Below, piece after piece: positions 8,696 to 16,775 of a stretch of DNA of 47,734 nt. The notes below the pieces were generated by a model, which ran no database searches, was not told the DNA's origin, and was given only the letters and a program-made list of their open reading frames with translations. Source of the DNA: Persephonella sp. (GTDB lineage Bacteria; Aquificota; Aquificia; Aquificales; Hydrogenothermaceae); assembly GCA_030949555.1 (NCBI GenBank), contig JAUZSJ010000023.1:1-47734 (forward strand). Direction: 5' to 3'. Position 1 is the first letter of the stretch, and each line of letters begins with the position of its first letter. The translations under genes were made by a program, and so were the position numbers.

Positions 8696-9392
8696 GCTGG
8701 TAAATCAGAAATCTGCCACAGTGAGGACAGGCAAGGAGTTTTTCTCCTTTTACAAGCTCTGAGTAAACTTTGGGAGGGATAATCAGAAAGCATCCTGTGC
8801 ATGTATCACTGTCAACTACAGCAACGGCAGATTCTCTTTTTTTCTTTATCATTTCATACCTGGAGACCAGAGATTGTTTTATACCTTTTTTCAATTTTTC
8901 CCTTTCCTTTACAAGCTGGTCAAGTTGTTCTTTTACATTTTGCAGTTTCTGCTCTTTTTCTTCTATCTGTTTCTGTATTGTTTTTCTCTCTTTCTCTATA
9001 TTTTGGTTCAGATTTTTCTTTTCTTTCTCCAGATTTTCCATATCTTCCATAATTACCAGTATTTCATCCTCAATCTCCATTATAGACTCTTCAGCCTGTG
9101 CCTTTTCTCTCAGGAGGGCTTTATATTCCTCGTTTGTCCTTACCTTATCAAGGGCATCCCTGAATTTTAGAATCCTGTCTTCAAATGTCTGTATGTCTAA
9201 CTCCTTTTCTCTTTTCAGAAATTGAAGCCTGTTTAGCTCTGTCTCGATTTTTTCAAGGCGGTGAATGAGGTTTTCTTCTTCTTTTTTCAAGCTCTGGATT
9301 TCCTGTGGAATTTTTTCTTTAAGTTTTTTTAACCTGTCTATTTCCTGGTCTAATTGGTGTAACTTCAGCAAAAGTTGAGTATCACTGTCCAT
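8688..9392 (-). CDS. Coiled-coil protein with C-terminal C4 zinc ribbon (COG1579/DUF164 type), 234 aa
   Basis: About 180 residues of heptad-rich coiled coil (from HQLDQEIDRLKKLKEKIP) lead into a zinc ribbon with CTGCF and CPHCGRF. This layout matches the widespread COG1579 family, thought to bind nucleic acids but without a settled role. I place the start at the ATG at 9392, which has CAGGAGATATA directly upstream; the longer in-frame start at 9407 has no such site. It is intact. Confidence 0.85.
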   Translation of the reverse strand: MDSDTQLLLKLHQLDQEIDRLKKLKEKIPQEIQSLKKEEENLIHRLEKIETELNRLQFLKREKELDIQTFEDRILKFRDALDKVRTNEEYKALLREKAQAEESIMEIEDEILVIMEDMENLEKEKKNLNQNIEKERKTIQKQIEEKEQKLQNVKEQLDQLVKEREKLKKGIKQSLVSRYEMIKKKRESAVAVVDSDTCTGCFLIIPPKVYSELVKGEKLLACPHCGRFLIYQPK

Positions 9393-9493
9393 TATATCTC
9401 CTGACAAACAGTATTTAAGAATAATATATCTGTCTGAGATGATTTTATTCGAACAGATTAAGTTAAATGTAACTTATGAGAGGTTAGGACGGA

Positions 9494-9830
9494 TTATTTG
9501 AAATTCTTAAGTTCATTGTGAAAGCAGTGGTGTGCCATTTTCTGCAAACCTCGCATAAACCCATATAACTCCTCGGTATCCTGTTATCTCTTTTTAAATT
9601 TCTGCAAAGATTTTTATCAACAAAATTTTCAAGTCTCATTGTCTCCTTTGTTTTCAGAGCCCTTTCCATATCATAGATATCAACCTCCCAACAAATTCAT
9701 CAATATCAAAATATAAAAAAGTACGAAACTCAATGGCAATATTTAATATCTTCTTTTATTTTTTTTATCCATATTCTCAGTCTCTCATGAATTTCTCAAG
9801 CTGTTTAATAGATAATTTAAAATCTTACAT
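9494..9830 (-). CDS. Small hypothetical protein, frameshifted
   Basis: No family is recognised. Stitching frames gives a helical, soluble protein of about 110 residues with segments DFKLSIKQLEKF, HERLRIWIKKIKEDIK, EFRTFLYFDIDEFVGRLIS, RLENFVDKNL and EELYGFMRGLQKMAHHCF, ending NELKNFK at 9494. The reading needs three or four indels and skips a TAA just after the presumed ATG (9830), so both existence and start are uncertain. GGTTGAGG upstream could be the ribosome-binding site. Its promoter region contains the paired hairpins listed at 9847-9960. Confidence 0.4.
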
Positions 9831-9846
9831 AATTAAAACCTCAACC

Positions 9847-9960
9847 GTCCCATTCTTGGGAACCAGAGTGGAAGTGGAAAGTTTATATGTGTGGACACTT
9901 CTACAGTTGCTGGGATGGATAATGATTTGTCAGGGTGGGGGTGTCCCATTTTTTTGGGAA
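9847..9960. repeat. Pair of matching short hairpins flanking an 80-bp spacer
   Basis: GTCCCATTCTTGGGAA (9847-9862) and GTCCCATTTTTTTGGGAA (9943-9960) are near-identical small palindromes (arms TCCCA/TGGGA) in the same orientation. Inside, GGACAC (9893-9898) can pair with GTGTCC (9941-9946). The spacer has no ORF. It lies between tRNA-Ser and the small unknown gene and may be a miniature mobile element or insertion-sequence remnant, or a terminator pair for the tRNA transcript. Confidence 0.4.
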
Positions 9961-9977
9961 ATTATAATTGATAACGG

Positions 9978-10067
9978 CGAGAGGGCAGAGGGATTCAACC
10001 CTGCGAGGGCTGTTAACCCCTCAAGTGATTTCAAATCACCCGCCTTCGTCCACTCGGCCAACCCTCC
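9978..10067 (-). tRNA. tRNA-Ser (anticodon UGA)
   Basis: The class II tRNA starts GGAGGGTTGGCCGAGTGG. The anticodon stem GGTGA/TCACT encloses the loop TTTGAAA (anticodon TGA, reading UCA). It has a long variable arm and a T arm with GTTGAATC. The T loop lacks the usual C of GTTCGAATC, and the 3' acceptor strand (CCCTCTC) has one extra base against GGAGGGT, both probably sequence errors. The 3' CC is partly encoded. The 5' end is well defined. Confidence 0.9.
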
Positions 10068-10089
10068 AAGCAGAGGTATATGTTATAAT

Positions 10090-10117
10090 ATTATAATATC
10101 TTAGGACAAAAAATCAA
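10090..10117 (-). promoter_or_regulatory. Promoter of tRNA-Ser
   Basis: On the minus strand TTGATT (10112-10117) and TATAAT (10090-10095) are 16 nt apart, placing the start about 15 nt before the tRNA. The same AT-rich block contains plus-strand TATAAT copies (10084-10089 and 10092-10097) that could serve gmhA. Confidence 0.6.
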
Positions 10118-10127
10118 GGAGACAGAA

Positions 10128-10716
10128 ATGGAAGATTTTGTTATAGAAATATTTGAAGAAAGCGCAAGACTTAAAAAAGATTTTGTTTACGAGTATGCAG
10201 AATCCATTTTCCATTTAGGGTATCCTTATGGCTAAAAGATTAAAAATGGGACATAAGGTTCTTATCTGTGGAAATGGAGGTTCTGCTGCAGACGCCCAGC
10301 ACTTTGCAGCTGAGATAGTAGGGAGATTTGAAAAAGAAAGAAAAGGATACCCTGCTATTGCACTTACTACAGATACTTCAGCCCTCACAGCTATAGGTAA
10401 TGATTATGGATTTGAGTATATATTTTCAAGACAGGTGGAAGCATTAGGTCAGCGGGGAGATATTCTGATAGGTATCTCCACCAGTGGAAATTCAGAAAAT
10501 GTTGTAAGGGCTGTAGAAACTGCAAAAAATATGGGGATATTTACCGTTGGATTTTTAGGGAGAGACGAGAGGGGAAGAATACCTAAGGTCTCAGTGGTAC
10601 TAGCATTTATCGTTAATCACAACAGAACAGCGCGCATTCAGGAGGTTCACCTGACTTTAGAGCATGCACTATGTAACATTATAGATTTATATCTTACTGG
10701 GGAAATTGAAGGTTGA
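10128..10716 (+). CDS. gmhA: Phosphoheptose isomerase (SIS domain), one frameshift
   Basis: GmhA converts sedoheptulose 7-phosphate to heptose 7-phosphate, the first step of LPS inner-core heptose synthesis. The SIS motifs [20 protein letters not shown] and [10 protein letters not shown] are present, and total length is about 195 residues. The start is the ATG at 10128 (CAAGGAGACAGAA upstream), giving [19 protein letters not shown]; the frame then shifts near 10225. DiaA-like proteins share the fold, but the AAEIVGRF signature favours GmhA. The stop is 2 bp from the stop of the convergent TPR gene. Confidence 0.9.
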
Positions 10717-10718
10717 TT

Positions 10719-11665
10719 TTATTCTAATGATATTATCTTATTTTCAATCTCCGACCTTAACGACTCTGGAATGTTAGGGTCGTTAAACAGTTCTCTGTAT
10801 ATCTTCAAAGCTGACTCTCTCTTTTCATTAAGTTTTTCATACACCCTGTAAGACCTAATTTACCTTCAATATATCCCATATCTGCCAGTATTTTGTATAT
10901 GTCTTTTAGCTATGACAAAAGAGCATTCTCTTTTTCATAGATTCTTCCTAAATTTTCAGGACATCTTTGTTTTCTGGATACTGAAAGTAAGCCTCTTCTA
11001 AAATCATCTTGGCTTTTCTGGTTTTTCCTGACTTTTCATATGCTTTTGCCAGCAGTAACAGTCCTTTGAGATTTTTCTTGTCTATGCTCAAAAACTGTTT
11101 TGCGTATTTTTCGGCTCCTTTGTAACAACCAATCTTAAAGTGTAGCAGTGCAAGTCTGTATAGGATAGATGGGTCTTTTTTTGAGGTATTCCATGCTTTT
11201 CTGTAAAAAGCTTATTGCATCTATATACTTTCCTTCAATTTCAGCTTTTTTACCTTTTAAGATGTAGTAGTTATATCTTGATTTTGTATCTGTTTTTTTT
11301 TGATAGTAGGACAGCTCTGGAATCTCTATTTCAGATACTTTTTTTGAAATTTCACCTTTTATGATGCTGCCCTTTAAATCAAAACTTTCTACAGGTTTTA
11401 CTTTTTTTACTGGTATTTCTTTTTTTGTTTTAATGGTTTCTGGTCTTGCTTCTTTGTTTTTTTCAACATCAGAAATAATTAGAAATCCAATGGCTGAGTA
11501 TATCACTACAAAGGATACAACAAGACCTGCAATAAGATATCTTTTTTTCCTTTTTGGCTTTACCTGACTGAAAGGATGAATATCTGCAAGTTCTTTCTCT
11601 ATTTCAGTATTTTCTGTCTGTTTTAAAAATTTTCCTGTTTTGCTCAGCTCTTTAACCTTTTTTTA
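10719..11665 (-). CDS. Membrane-anchored TPR protein, frameshifted
   Basis: A basic cytoplasmic N-terminus (KPKRKKRYL) precedes one membrane helix (LIAGLVVSFVVIYSAIGFLII), then a linker and TPR-like repeats: YNYYILKGKKAEIEGKYIDA, ILYRLALLHFKIGCYKGAEK, LKGLLLLAKAYEKSGKTRKA. Such proteins scaffold complexes; the partner is unknown. Frames change near 11165, 10960, 10910 and 10850. The final segment reads YRELFNDPNIPESLR and stops at 10719-10721. No clear start codon is seen; GTT or a lost ATG near 11660 fits. It lies 13 bp after the MFS gene on the same strand, so they are probably cotranscribed. Confidence 0.65.
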
Positions 11666-11677
11666 TTTTAAATTATA

Positions 11678-12727
11678 TTACAAACTCAAAAAATATCTTC
11701 TTATTATGAGAAAAGCTATCAAGGGAAGCCCATGTTCCCATGATAAAAGGTGCTTCAGTTTCACACTATACAGAAATTTACATCCTGCAGTCAGACCTGC
11801 CAGAAGTGAAGAAAATCCAACAGCAAAATGGTATGTTCCAAATACAAACCCTTTTCTGAATTTTACCTTTTTTCTTATTGTTGCCCATATGCCTATTCCC
11901 AAGAATGCATCAGCAACAGCAAAGACCGCAAATCCACAAATGGGAAAGTTAATCATTAAATCTTCCACTGAGATATGATGCAACGGCTATTATTACAGAA
12001 GATAAGATGTATATACCGATAGTTTTATACTCACTTAGTATACTCTCGTAAACCTTCAGTATGTAAAATGAATATCCAAAATTTGCAAAGGACAGAACAA
12101 AAAATAAGATATTTAGGGAAAATATTTCCCAGGAAACTATAGGTATAGGATACTTCCTTAACTTTTTGTCTTCTTTAAGAAACAAAACAGCTAAAAAAGC
12201 TAAAAAAACTGGAATTATAGACAGGAGAAAATAGCTCTGATATTCAATTTCTGACAGAAAGAAAGCTGTATAAATAAAGGCAATAATAATACCTAAGAAA
12301 GAGCCTGTGCTTTCTATTGCCCTGTTAACACCAAATATCTTGCCAAGGTCCTTTTTCTGGGAGGATAGAACAGTGTCAGAAACTGAAACTTGAATACCTT
12401 CAGAGCCTCCTTCAAGTAGTGCTCCAATCAAAAAGTCGCCCCATTTTTTCCAAAGGTAAAATACAGTCTTGAAAAGATGGAAGACAAAATACCAACAATC
12501 AGAATTCTTTTTTTTGCTAAAAAAATCAGACCAGTAACCTGAAAATATTTTCAAAAAGTTTGAAACAAGGTTATAACCACCTTCAATCAATCCAATTATT
12601 ACCATTGAAACACCTACACTGTTCACCAGAAAAAATGGGAGAACAGCAAACACCATCTCATAAGATACAGAGATGAAAAATGTCAGAATATTAATAACAG
12701 CAACGGCAGTGATATCTCTTTTTTCAT
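11678..12727 (-). CDS. Major facilitator superfamily transporter, frameshifted
   Basis: This is a hydrophobic protein of about 350 residues with many membrane helices. It starts MKKRDITAVAVINILTFF, continues SVSYEMVFAVLPFFLV and shows the MFS loop pattern near GYWSDFFSKK. A second-half helix set includes FLGIGIWATIRKKVKFRKG. Frames shift in the 12430-12530 stretch and near 11970. The substrate cannot be told. The start is the ATG at 12727 after AAAAGGGAAATAT. It is divergent from herA, with 64 bp between. Confidence 0.75.
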
Positions 12728-12791
12728 ATATTTCCCTTTTCAGGTCTTTGTATTATGATAATGAAAAAGAATATTTTATAAGGGCTGTAGC

Positions 12792-14378
12792 ATGAGACAA
12801 ATAGGAATTTGTATCGGTTCAACAAGGCCTAACAGAGTTTATTTTATCACAGATGAATTAGTGAGAATTGGTCAGTTTGTAACTTTAAGTTATACAGATG
12901 GAGGGGAGAAAAAAAATCTTTTAGGTATGATACAGAGCTTAGAGAGGGATAATCCGTATCTGCCAGAAACCATAAAAACAACACAGCAGGCAGAGAGCAT
13001 AAAAAAGTTTTCGGAAAAGGAAAACACAATAAAAGGTGAAATCCACATATTAGGAGAGATTATTGGTGATAGAGATAGCAAAGTTTTCCTGCAGATTCCC
13101 CGAACACCTCCACTGCCTGCCTCCGAAGTTTTTGAAGCAAGCCCTCAGCTTTTAAAAGTGTTTGGAGCTAAAAGCAAAAAATTTGTCAGGATAGGGAGAC
13201 TGCTTTCAGAAAGGGAAGAAGTTCCTGTTTATGTTGATGTAGAACAGATTGTTCTAAGACACCTCGCTGTCTTAGCAGTAACAGGAGCTGGAAAGTCAAA
13301 CACAGTATCTGTCCTGCTTAAAAATATTATAAACTTAGGTGGAACTGTTGCTGTATTTGACTTTCACAGGTGGTCTCTAAAATCAAAACTGACAAGAAAT
13401 GGAAAAAAAGCTGTCAATCACATACACCCTCTTATAAATCCAGCTTCCCTGAAGCCAAAGGAGTTTGCATCATTTATAGGAATAAAGCCTAATGCATATG
13501 TTCAGTTCCGTTACTTTCAGACTTGCCTATGAGCACCTTATAAAGCAGCTAAAGGAAGAAAAAAGCTGAGAAAACTGGCAGGTTCACATAAACACTTCTG
13601 ACTTTTTGAAAAGGCTGAAAGAAACGATTGAGAGTATAGCAGACCCAGAAACAGAGATAGGACAGAAGATTAAAGGAAAAGCAAGAGAAGACTCACTGTT
13701 TGAGGTTTTAAACAAGCTGGAAGATGTGGAGTTTGAATTGGGACATATTATAAAGCTTGGCGTTCCTCCGCTTATAGAAAACATAAAGCCGGGAATGGTT
13801 AATGTTTTTGATTTTTCCGAATTAGATGAAGATGTGGCAGATGCCATAGCCTCCAACATTCTCAGGTGGGCACTGGAAGAAAGGAAGAAAGCTGTCAGAG
13901 GTGACAGTTCCCGTCTGCCTTTTCCTCTACTTATTGTAATTGAAGAAGCCCACATTCTTGCAGGTGAGAGAAGAAACACAGAATCTAAATACTACATAGC
14001 ACGGATAGCAAGGGAAGGAAGGAAGTTCGGCCTTGGAATAACAGTTGTTACCCAGAGGCCTAAAGGTTTAGACAGAGAGATACTCTCCCAGATGAACAAC
14101 ATGATAATACTGAAACTTGTTGAACCTGAAGACCAGAAACATGTTCAGAGAGCCAGTGAATCTCTCTCTCAGGAACTTATGGACTACCTGCCGGGACTCA
14201 ACCCAGGGGAAGCAATCATAATAGGGAATATGACAAGAATTCCTCTACTTGTGAAGATAGACAGGGCAGAAGAAAAGATAGAAGGAAATGATATTGACGT
14301 GATAGGTCAGTGGGAAGAAATTTTAAAGGAAGATAGAGGAAAATAGTTGATTTAATGTCTGAATTAGACGATTTATGA
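12792..14378 (+). CDS. herA: HerA-like hexameric DNA-translocating ATPase, frameshifted
   Basis: HerA proteins pump DNA and work with the NurA nuclease in end resection in archaea and some thermophilic bacteria. An N-terminal HAS barrel (VRIGQFVTLSYTDGG) precedes Walker A (VTGAGKSNT, near residue 170), Walker B (LLIVIEEAH) and the arginine-rich block IAREGRKFGLGITVVTQRPK. Frames shift near 13505 and 13565. A missing A near 14340 probably hides the true end: restoring it gives IVDLMSELDDL and a stop at 14376-14378, 7 bp before the next gene. No nurA lies in the window. Confidence 0.8.
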
Positions 14379-14385
14379 GGTATAA

Positions 14386-15024
14386 ATGTTCAAAGACAGA
14401 GAAGAAGCAGGTAAACTTTTAGCTGGAGAGGTTGAAAAAGCTGTAGAAGATAAAAACAATGCTGTTATTTTAGCAATACCGAGGGGTGTTCCTGTTGCTT
14501 ACCAGATTTCAAAACTGGAATACCCTTCAGTATGGTTATCTCAAAGAAAATAACCTTTCCCTTACGAACCTGAAGCAGCAATAGGTGCTGCAGCTCCAGA
14601 TGGAACATACATAATTGCCCCTTACTACTCTGAAAACTCTCCTGAAGTAAAAGAAGCTATAGAAAGGGCAGTGGAAGAAGCAAAAGAAAAGATGAGTAAG
14701 TATCTAAAAGGAAAAGAACCAGATATAAAAGACAAAACAGTTATTATCGTTGATGACGGTATTGCCACAGGATACACAGCCCTTGTTGCTGGGATGTATG
14801 CAAAAAATAGAGGAGCCTCAAAGGTTATACTTGCTGTTCCTGTATGTCCCTCTGACAGTATCAAAAAAGCAGAAGAAATTTTTGACAGGGTTATATGTTA
14901 TAATAAAGTCAGTTCTCCTTTCTTTGCTGTAGGTGCATATTATCAGGATTTTCATCAGATTTCAGACAGCGAGCTCCAGAACTATATAACCGAGGCGGAA
15001 AGTAAAGGATTATACTATAAATAG
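14386..15024 (+). CDS. Phosphoribosyltransferase-fold protein (COG1926 type), one frameshift
   Basis: It starts MFKDREEAGKLLA, as usual for this family of stand-alone PRTase proteins. The PRPP loop reads VIIVDDGIATGYTA, with a central IPRGVPVAYQ segment and a break near 14540. About 210 residues. The base or metabolite used is not known for this family; it may be nucleobase salvage or regulation. It starts 7 bp after the corrected herA end and 9 bp before the haem lipoprotein gene, so the three look like an operon. Confidence 0.75.
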
Positions 15025-15033
15025 GAGGAAGTA

Positions 15034-15649
15034 ATGAAAAGGGCAGGAGTAGTATTTGTAGTTTTGTCAGCGGGATTTTTATTTGGCTGTGGACAGCCAC
15101 AGTATACAAATGTTGACATGTCACCTAAAAGGGTAAAAGTGATAAAAGATTTTGGTGAAGATGCATCAAAGATGCTGCTTAAAGAAGCTAAAAAAAGAGC
15201 TGAAAACAGCTCTGAAAACAAAAGGACCTGTTGGAGCAATAGAGGTGTGCTCAAAAAAGGCACTGGAACTGACAGAAGAAGTGGCTGAAGAGATAGGAGA
15301 TATAAAGATTAAGAGAACCACATTCAAATACAGAAACCCAAAGAATAAACCAGACAGATATGAAGCAGAGGCATTAAGATTCTTTGAAAAAACATTAGAA
15401 GAAACGGGAAAACTTCCCCCTTACTACATCCAGAAGATAGACGGGGAATATAGATACTACAAACCGTTAAAAGTCCAGAATGTATGTCTCACCTGCCACG
15501 GAGACCCTGCACATATGGACGAAAAAGTTGTTAAAAAGCTGAAAGAACTCTACCCACAGGACAGGGCAATAGGCTATAAGTTAGGAGACTTTCGAGGTGT
15601 TATAAGAGTGTCTATTCCAGAAGATGTGATTAAAAAGTCCTGCCTGTGA
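15034..15649 (+). CDS. Lipoprotein with Tll0287-like (DUF3365) haem-binding domain, one frameshift
   Basis: A lipobox (VLSAGFLFGCG) is followed by a domain with GAIEVCSKKAL, YYKPLKVQNVCLTCHGDP and GDFRGVIRVSIP, which match the DUF3365/Tll0287 layout. CLTCH is a c-type haem site. The domain is often used as a periplasmic sensor of redox or gases; here it stands alone on a lipid anchor with no kinase attached. One frameshift occurs near 15230. A ribosome-binding site (AGGAGGAAGTA) precedes the ATG. Confidence 0.82.
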
Positions 15650-15656
15650 TAATAAA

Positions 15657-15674
15657 AACCCCCTTCTGGGGGTT
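15657..15674 (-). terminator. Terminator between two convergent genes
   Basis: The stem AACCCCC/GGGGGTT has a TTCT loop. On the minus strand it is followed by TTTATTAT, so it fits the flavin-binding gene best, but it may act in both directions. Confidence 0.7.
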
Positions 15675-16105
15675 ATTCGTTAAGATGCCTGAGAACTATC
15701 TCGTCTAACTCTTCAGCCTTTTTGACATCTCCAGAATGCTCAAAAGGTATTGTTCCAGTTATGTTTGCACCGGGGAAAAGATTGTCTGACACATTCTCAA
15801 CCTTCAGTTCAAAAACTGATACAGGAAAGGAAAGTTCATCAATCTCTTCTTTTAGCACATTTACAGCTCCTGAGATACCTCATGGCAACACCATCACCAA
15901 ATATCTCAACAGAAGCATAAGGATTATTCCTTAGATTTTCTGCTGAATAAGAATCTCTGCTCAGGGCAAATCTTACAGTTGAACTGTCTTTCAAAATCAG
16001 CCAGCTGATAAATGTGGTGTATGGTCTGTTATCCCTTGATGTTGCTAAAACAGAAGGCAATAATCCTTTTAATCTGGACAATACATCTGCTGAGATATGT
16101 GCCAT
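15673..16105 (-). CDS. Pyridoxamine 5'-phosphate oxidase-like flavin-binding protein, one frameshift
   Basis: It begins MAHISADVLSRLKGLLPSVLA, then TTFISWLILKDSSTVRFALS, then NPYASVEIFGDG: the split-barrel pattern of the small PNPOx-like FMN/F420 proteins. After a break near 15870 it ends with VSVFELKVENVSDNLFPGAN. It is probably too short and divergent to be a true PdxH, and the substrate is unknown. GGAGGAAGAGCA precedes the ATG at 16105. Confidence 0.7.
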
Positions 16106-16179
16106 TGCTCTTCCTCCTTTTTTAGTTTAAATATAACCATCCATCCTTAGAAGAACAATGGCATAAAGCATATAAAGGT

Positions 16180-16200
16180 AAAAAACAGTCTAAACTGTTT
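16180..16200 (-). terminator. Terminator of speD
   Basis: The stem AAACAG/CTGTTT (6-nt loop) is followed by six T on the minus strand and overlaps the speD stop codon. Confidence 0.75.
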
Positions 16201-16591
16201 CTAATTCTATCTTTTCAATATTTGTAGCAGCCTGATTAACAGGCACTACCCCTCTTTCTGCAACCTTTTCATCAACTCTCTTAGGCTTTAGGACTTTAAG
16301 GATGTATTCCATAGCTTTAAAGGTTTTTTCCTTTCCACCACATGTATAAACGTCAATAGCTGCATAACCGTGCTCTGGCCATGTGTGTATAGATATGTGT
16401 GATTCTTCTAAAAGGATAACTCCTGTTGCACCGTGGGGATAAAACTGGTGAAAGTGTGATGATAGTTTACTTAGACCTGCATACTTGACAGCTCCTTCAA
16501 GGAGCTCTCTGACATCTTCAACATGGTCTAACTTGTCAAAGTCAACTCCGTAAAGGTCAGCTAAGATATGCAGTCCGAGGGTTTTTTCCAT
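16190..16591 (-). CDS. speD: S-adenosylmethionine decarboxylase proenzyme
   Basis: SpeD makes decarboxylated S-adenosylmethionine, the aminopropyl donor for spermidine and longer thermophile polyamines. The self-cleavage site is in LLEESHISIHTWPEHGYAAID; the serine of ESH becomes the pyruvoyl group. The catalytic Cys lies in VYTCGG. It is intact at 133 residues. The ATG at 16591 has GGAGGATAGAAA upstream. A short ORF with a stronger ribosome-binding site starts at 16650 and runs through this start codon in another frame. The gene is divergent from metH, the enzyme that feeds the methionine/SAM pool. Confidence 0.95.
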   Translation of the reverse strand: MEKTLGLHILADLYGVDFDKLDHVEDVRELLEGAVKYAGLSKLSSHFHQFYPHGATGVILLEESHISIHTWPEHGYAAIDVYTCGGKEKTFKAMEYILKVLKPKRVDEKVAERGVVPVNQAATNIEKIELETV

Positions 16592-16650
16592 TTTCTATCC
16601 TCCATTCTTGTTTTTTGGGTTAAAAGTCGCGTCGGGCTACTACTGCCCAT
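16561..16650 (-). CDS. Upstream short ORF in the speD leader, 29 codons
   Basis: The ATG at 16650 follows an excellent ribosome-binding site (AAAGGAGGTTTTTATC). The peptide begins MGSSSPTRLLTQKTR and ends PSDCIS at a TAG 28 bp inside speD, in a different frame from SpeD. Two hairpins overlap its start: AACCT/AGGTT enclosing the Shine-Dalgarno sequence, and GGGC-AGTAGTA-GCCC within codons 2-6. The layout suggests translational control of speD by the leader, but no peptide product is proven and I know of no named family for it. Confidence 0.5.
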   Translation of the reverse strand: MGSSSPTRLLTQKTRMEDRKWKKPSDCIS

Positions 16651-16702
16651 GATAAAAACCTCCTTTAAGGTTTATTAAAATCTTGAAAAATTGCAGAATA
16701 AT

Positions 16703-16732
16703 ATTATATGTTAATTTTTTCTAACTTGGCAA
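16703..16732 (-). promoter_or_regulatory. speD promoter, overlapping a possible metH promoter
   Basis: On the minus strand TTGCCA (16727-16732) and TATAAT (16703-16708) are 18 nt apart, giving a leader of about 105 nt before speD. On the plus strand TTGAAA (16683-16688) and TATATG (16705-16710), 16 nt apart, could drive metH; the two -10 boxes share bases. Confidence 0.55.
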
Positions 16733-16775
16733 TATTAAAGTAATCAGCCACCTGAAAAAATACAAGGGAGAAGTT

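Noticed and set aside
8770-9225. Long plus-strand ORF (151 codons) rich in Ser and Phe
   Set aside because: It is the antisense of the Glu/Lys-rich coiled-coil protein; its composition is the mirror of that repeat and it has no ribosome-binding site.
14356-14378. A seven-codon mini-ORF (MSELDDL) between herA and the phosphoribosyltransferase gene
   Set aside because: Restoring one A near 14340 makes it the natural C-terminus of HerA.
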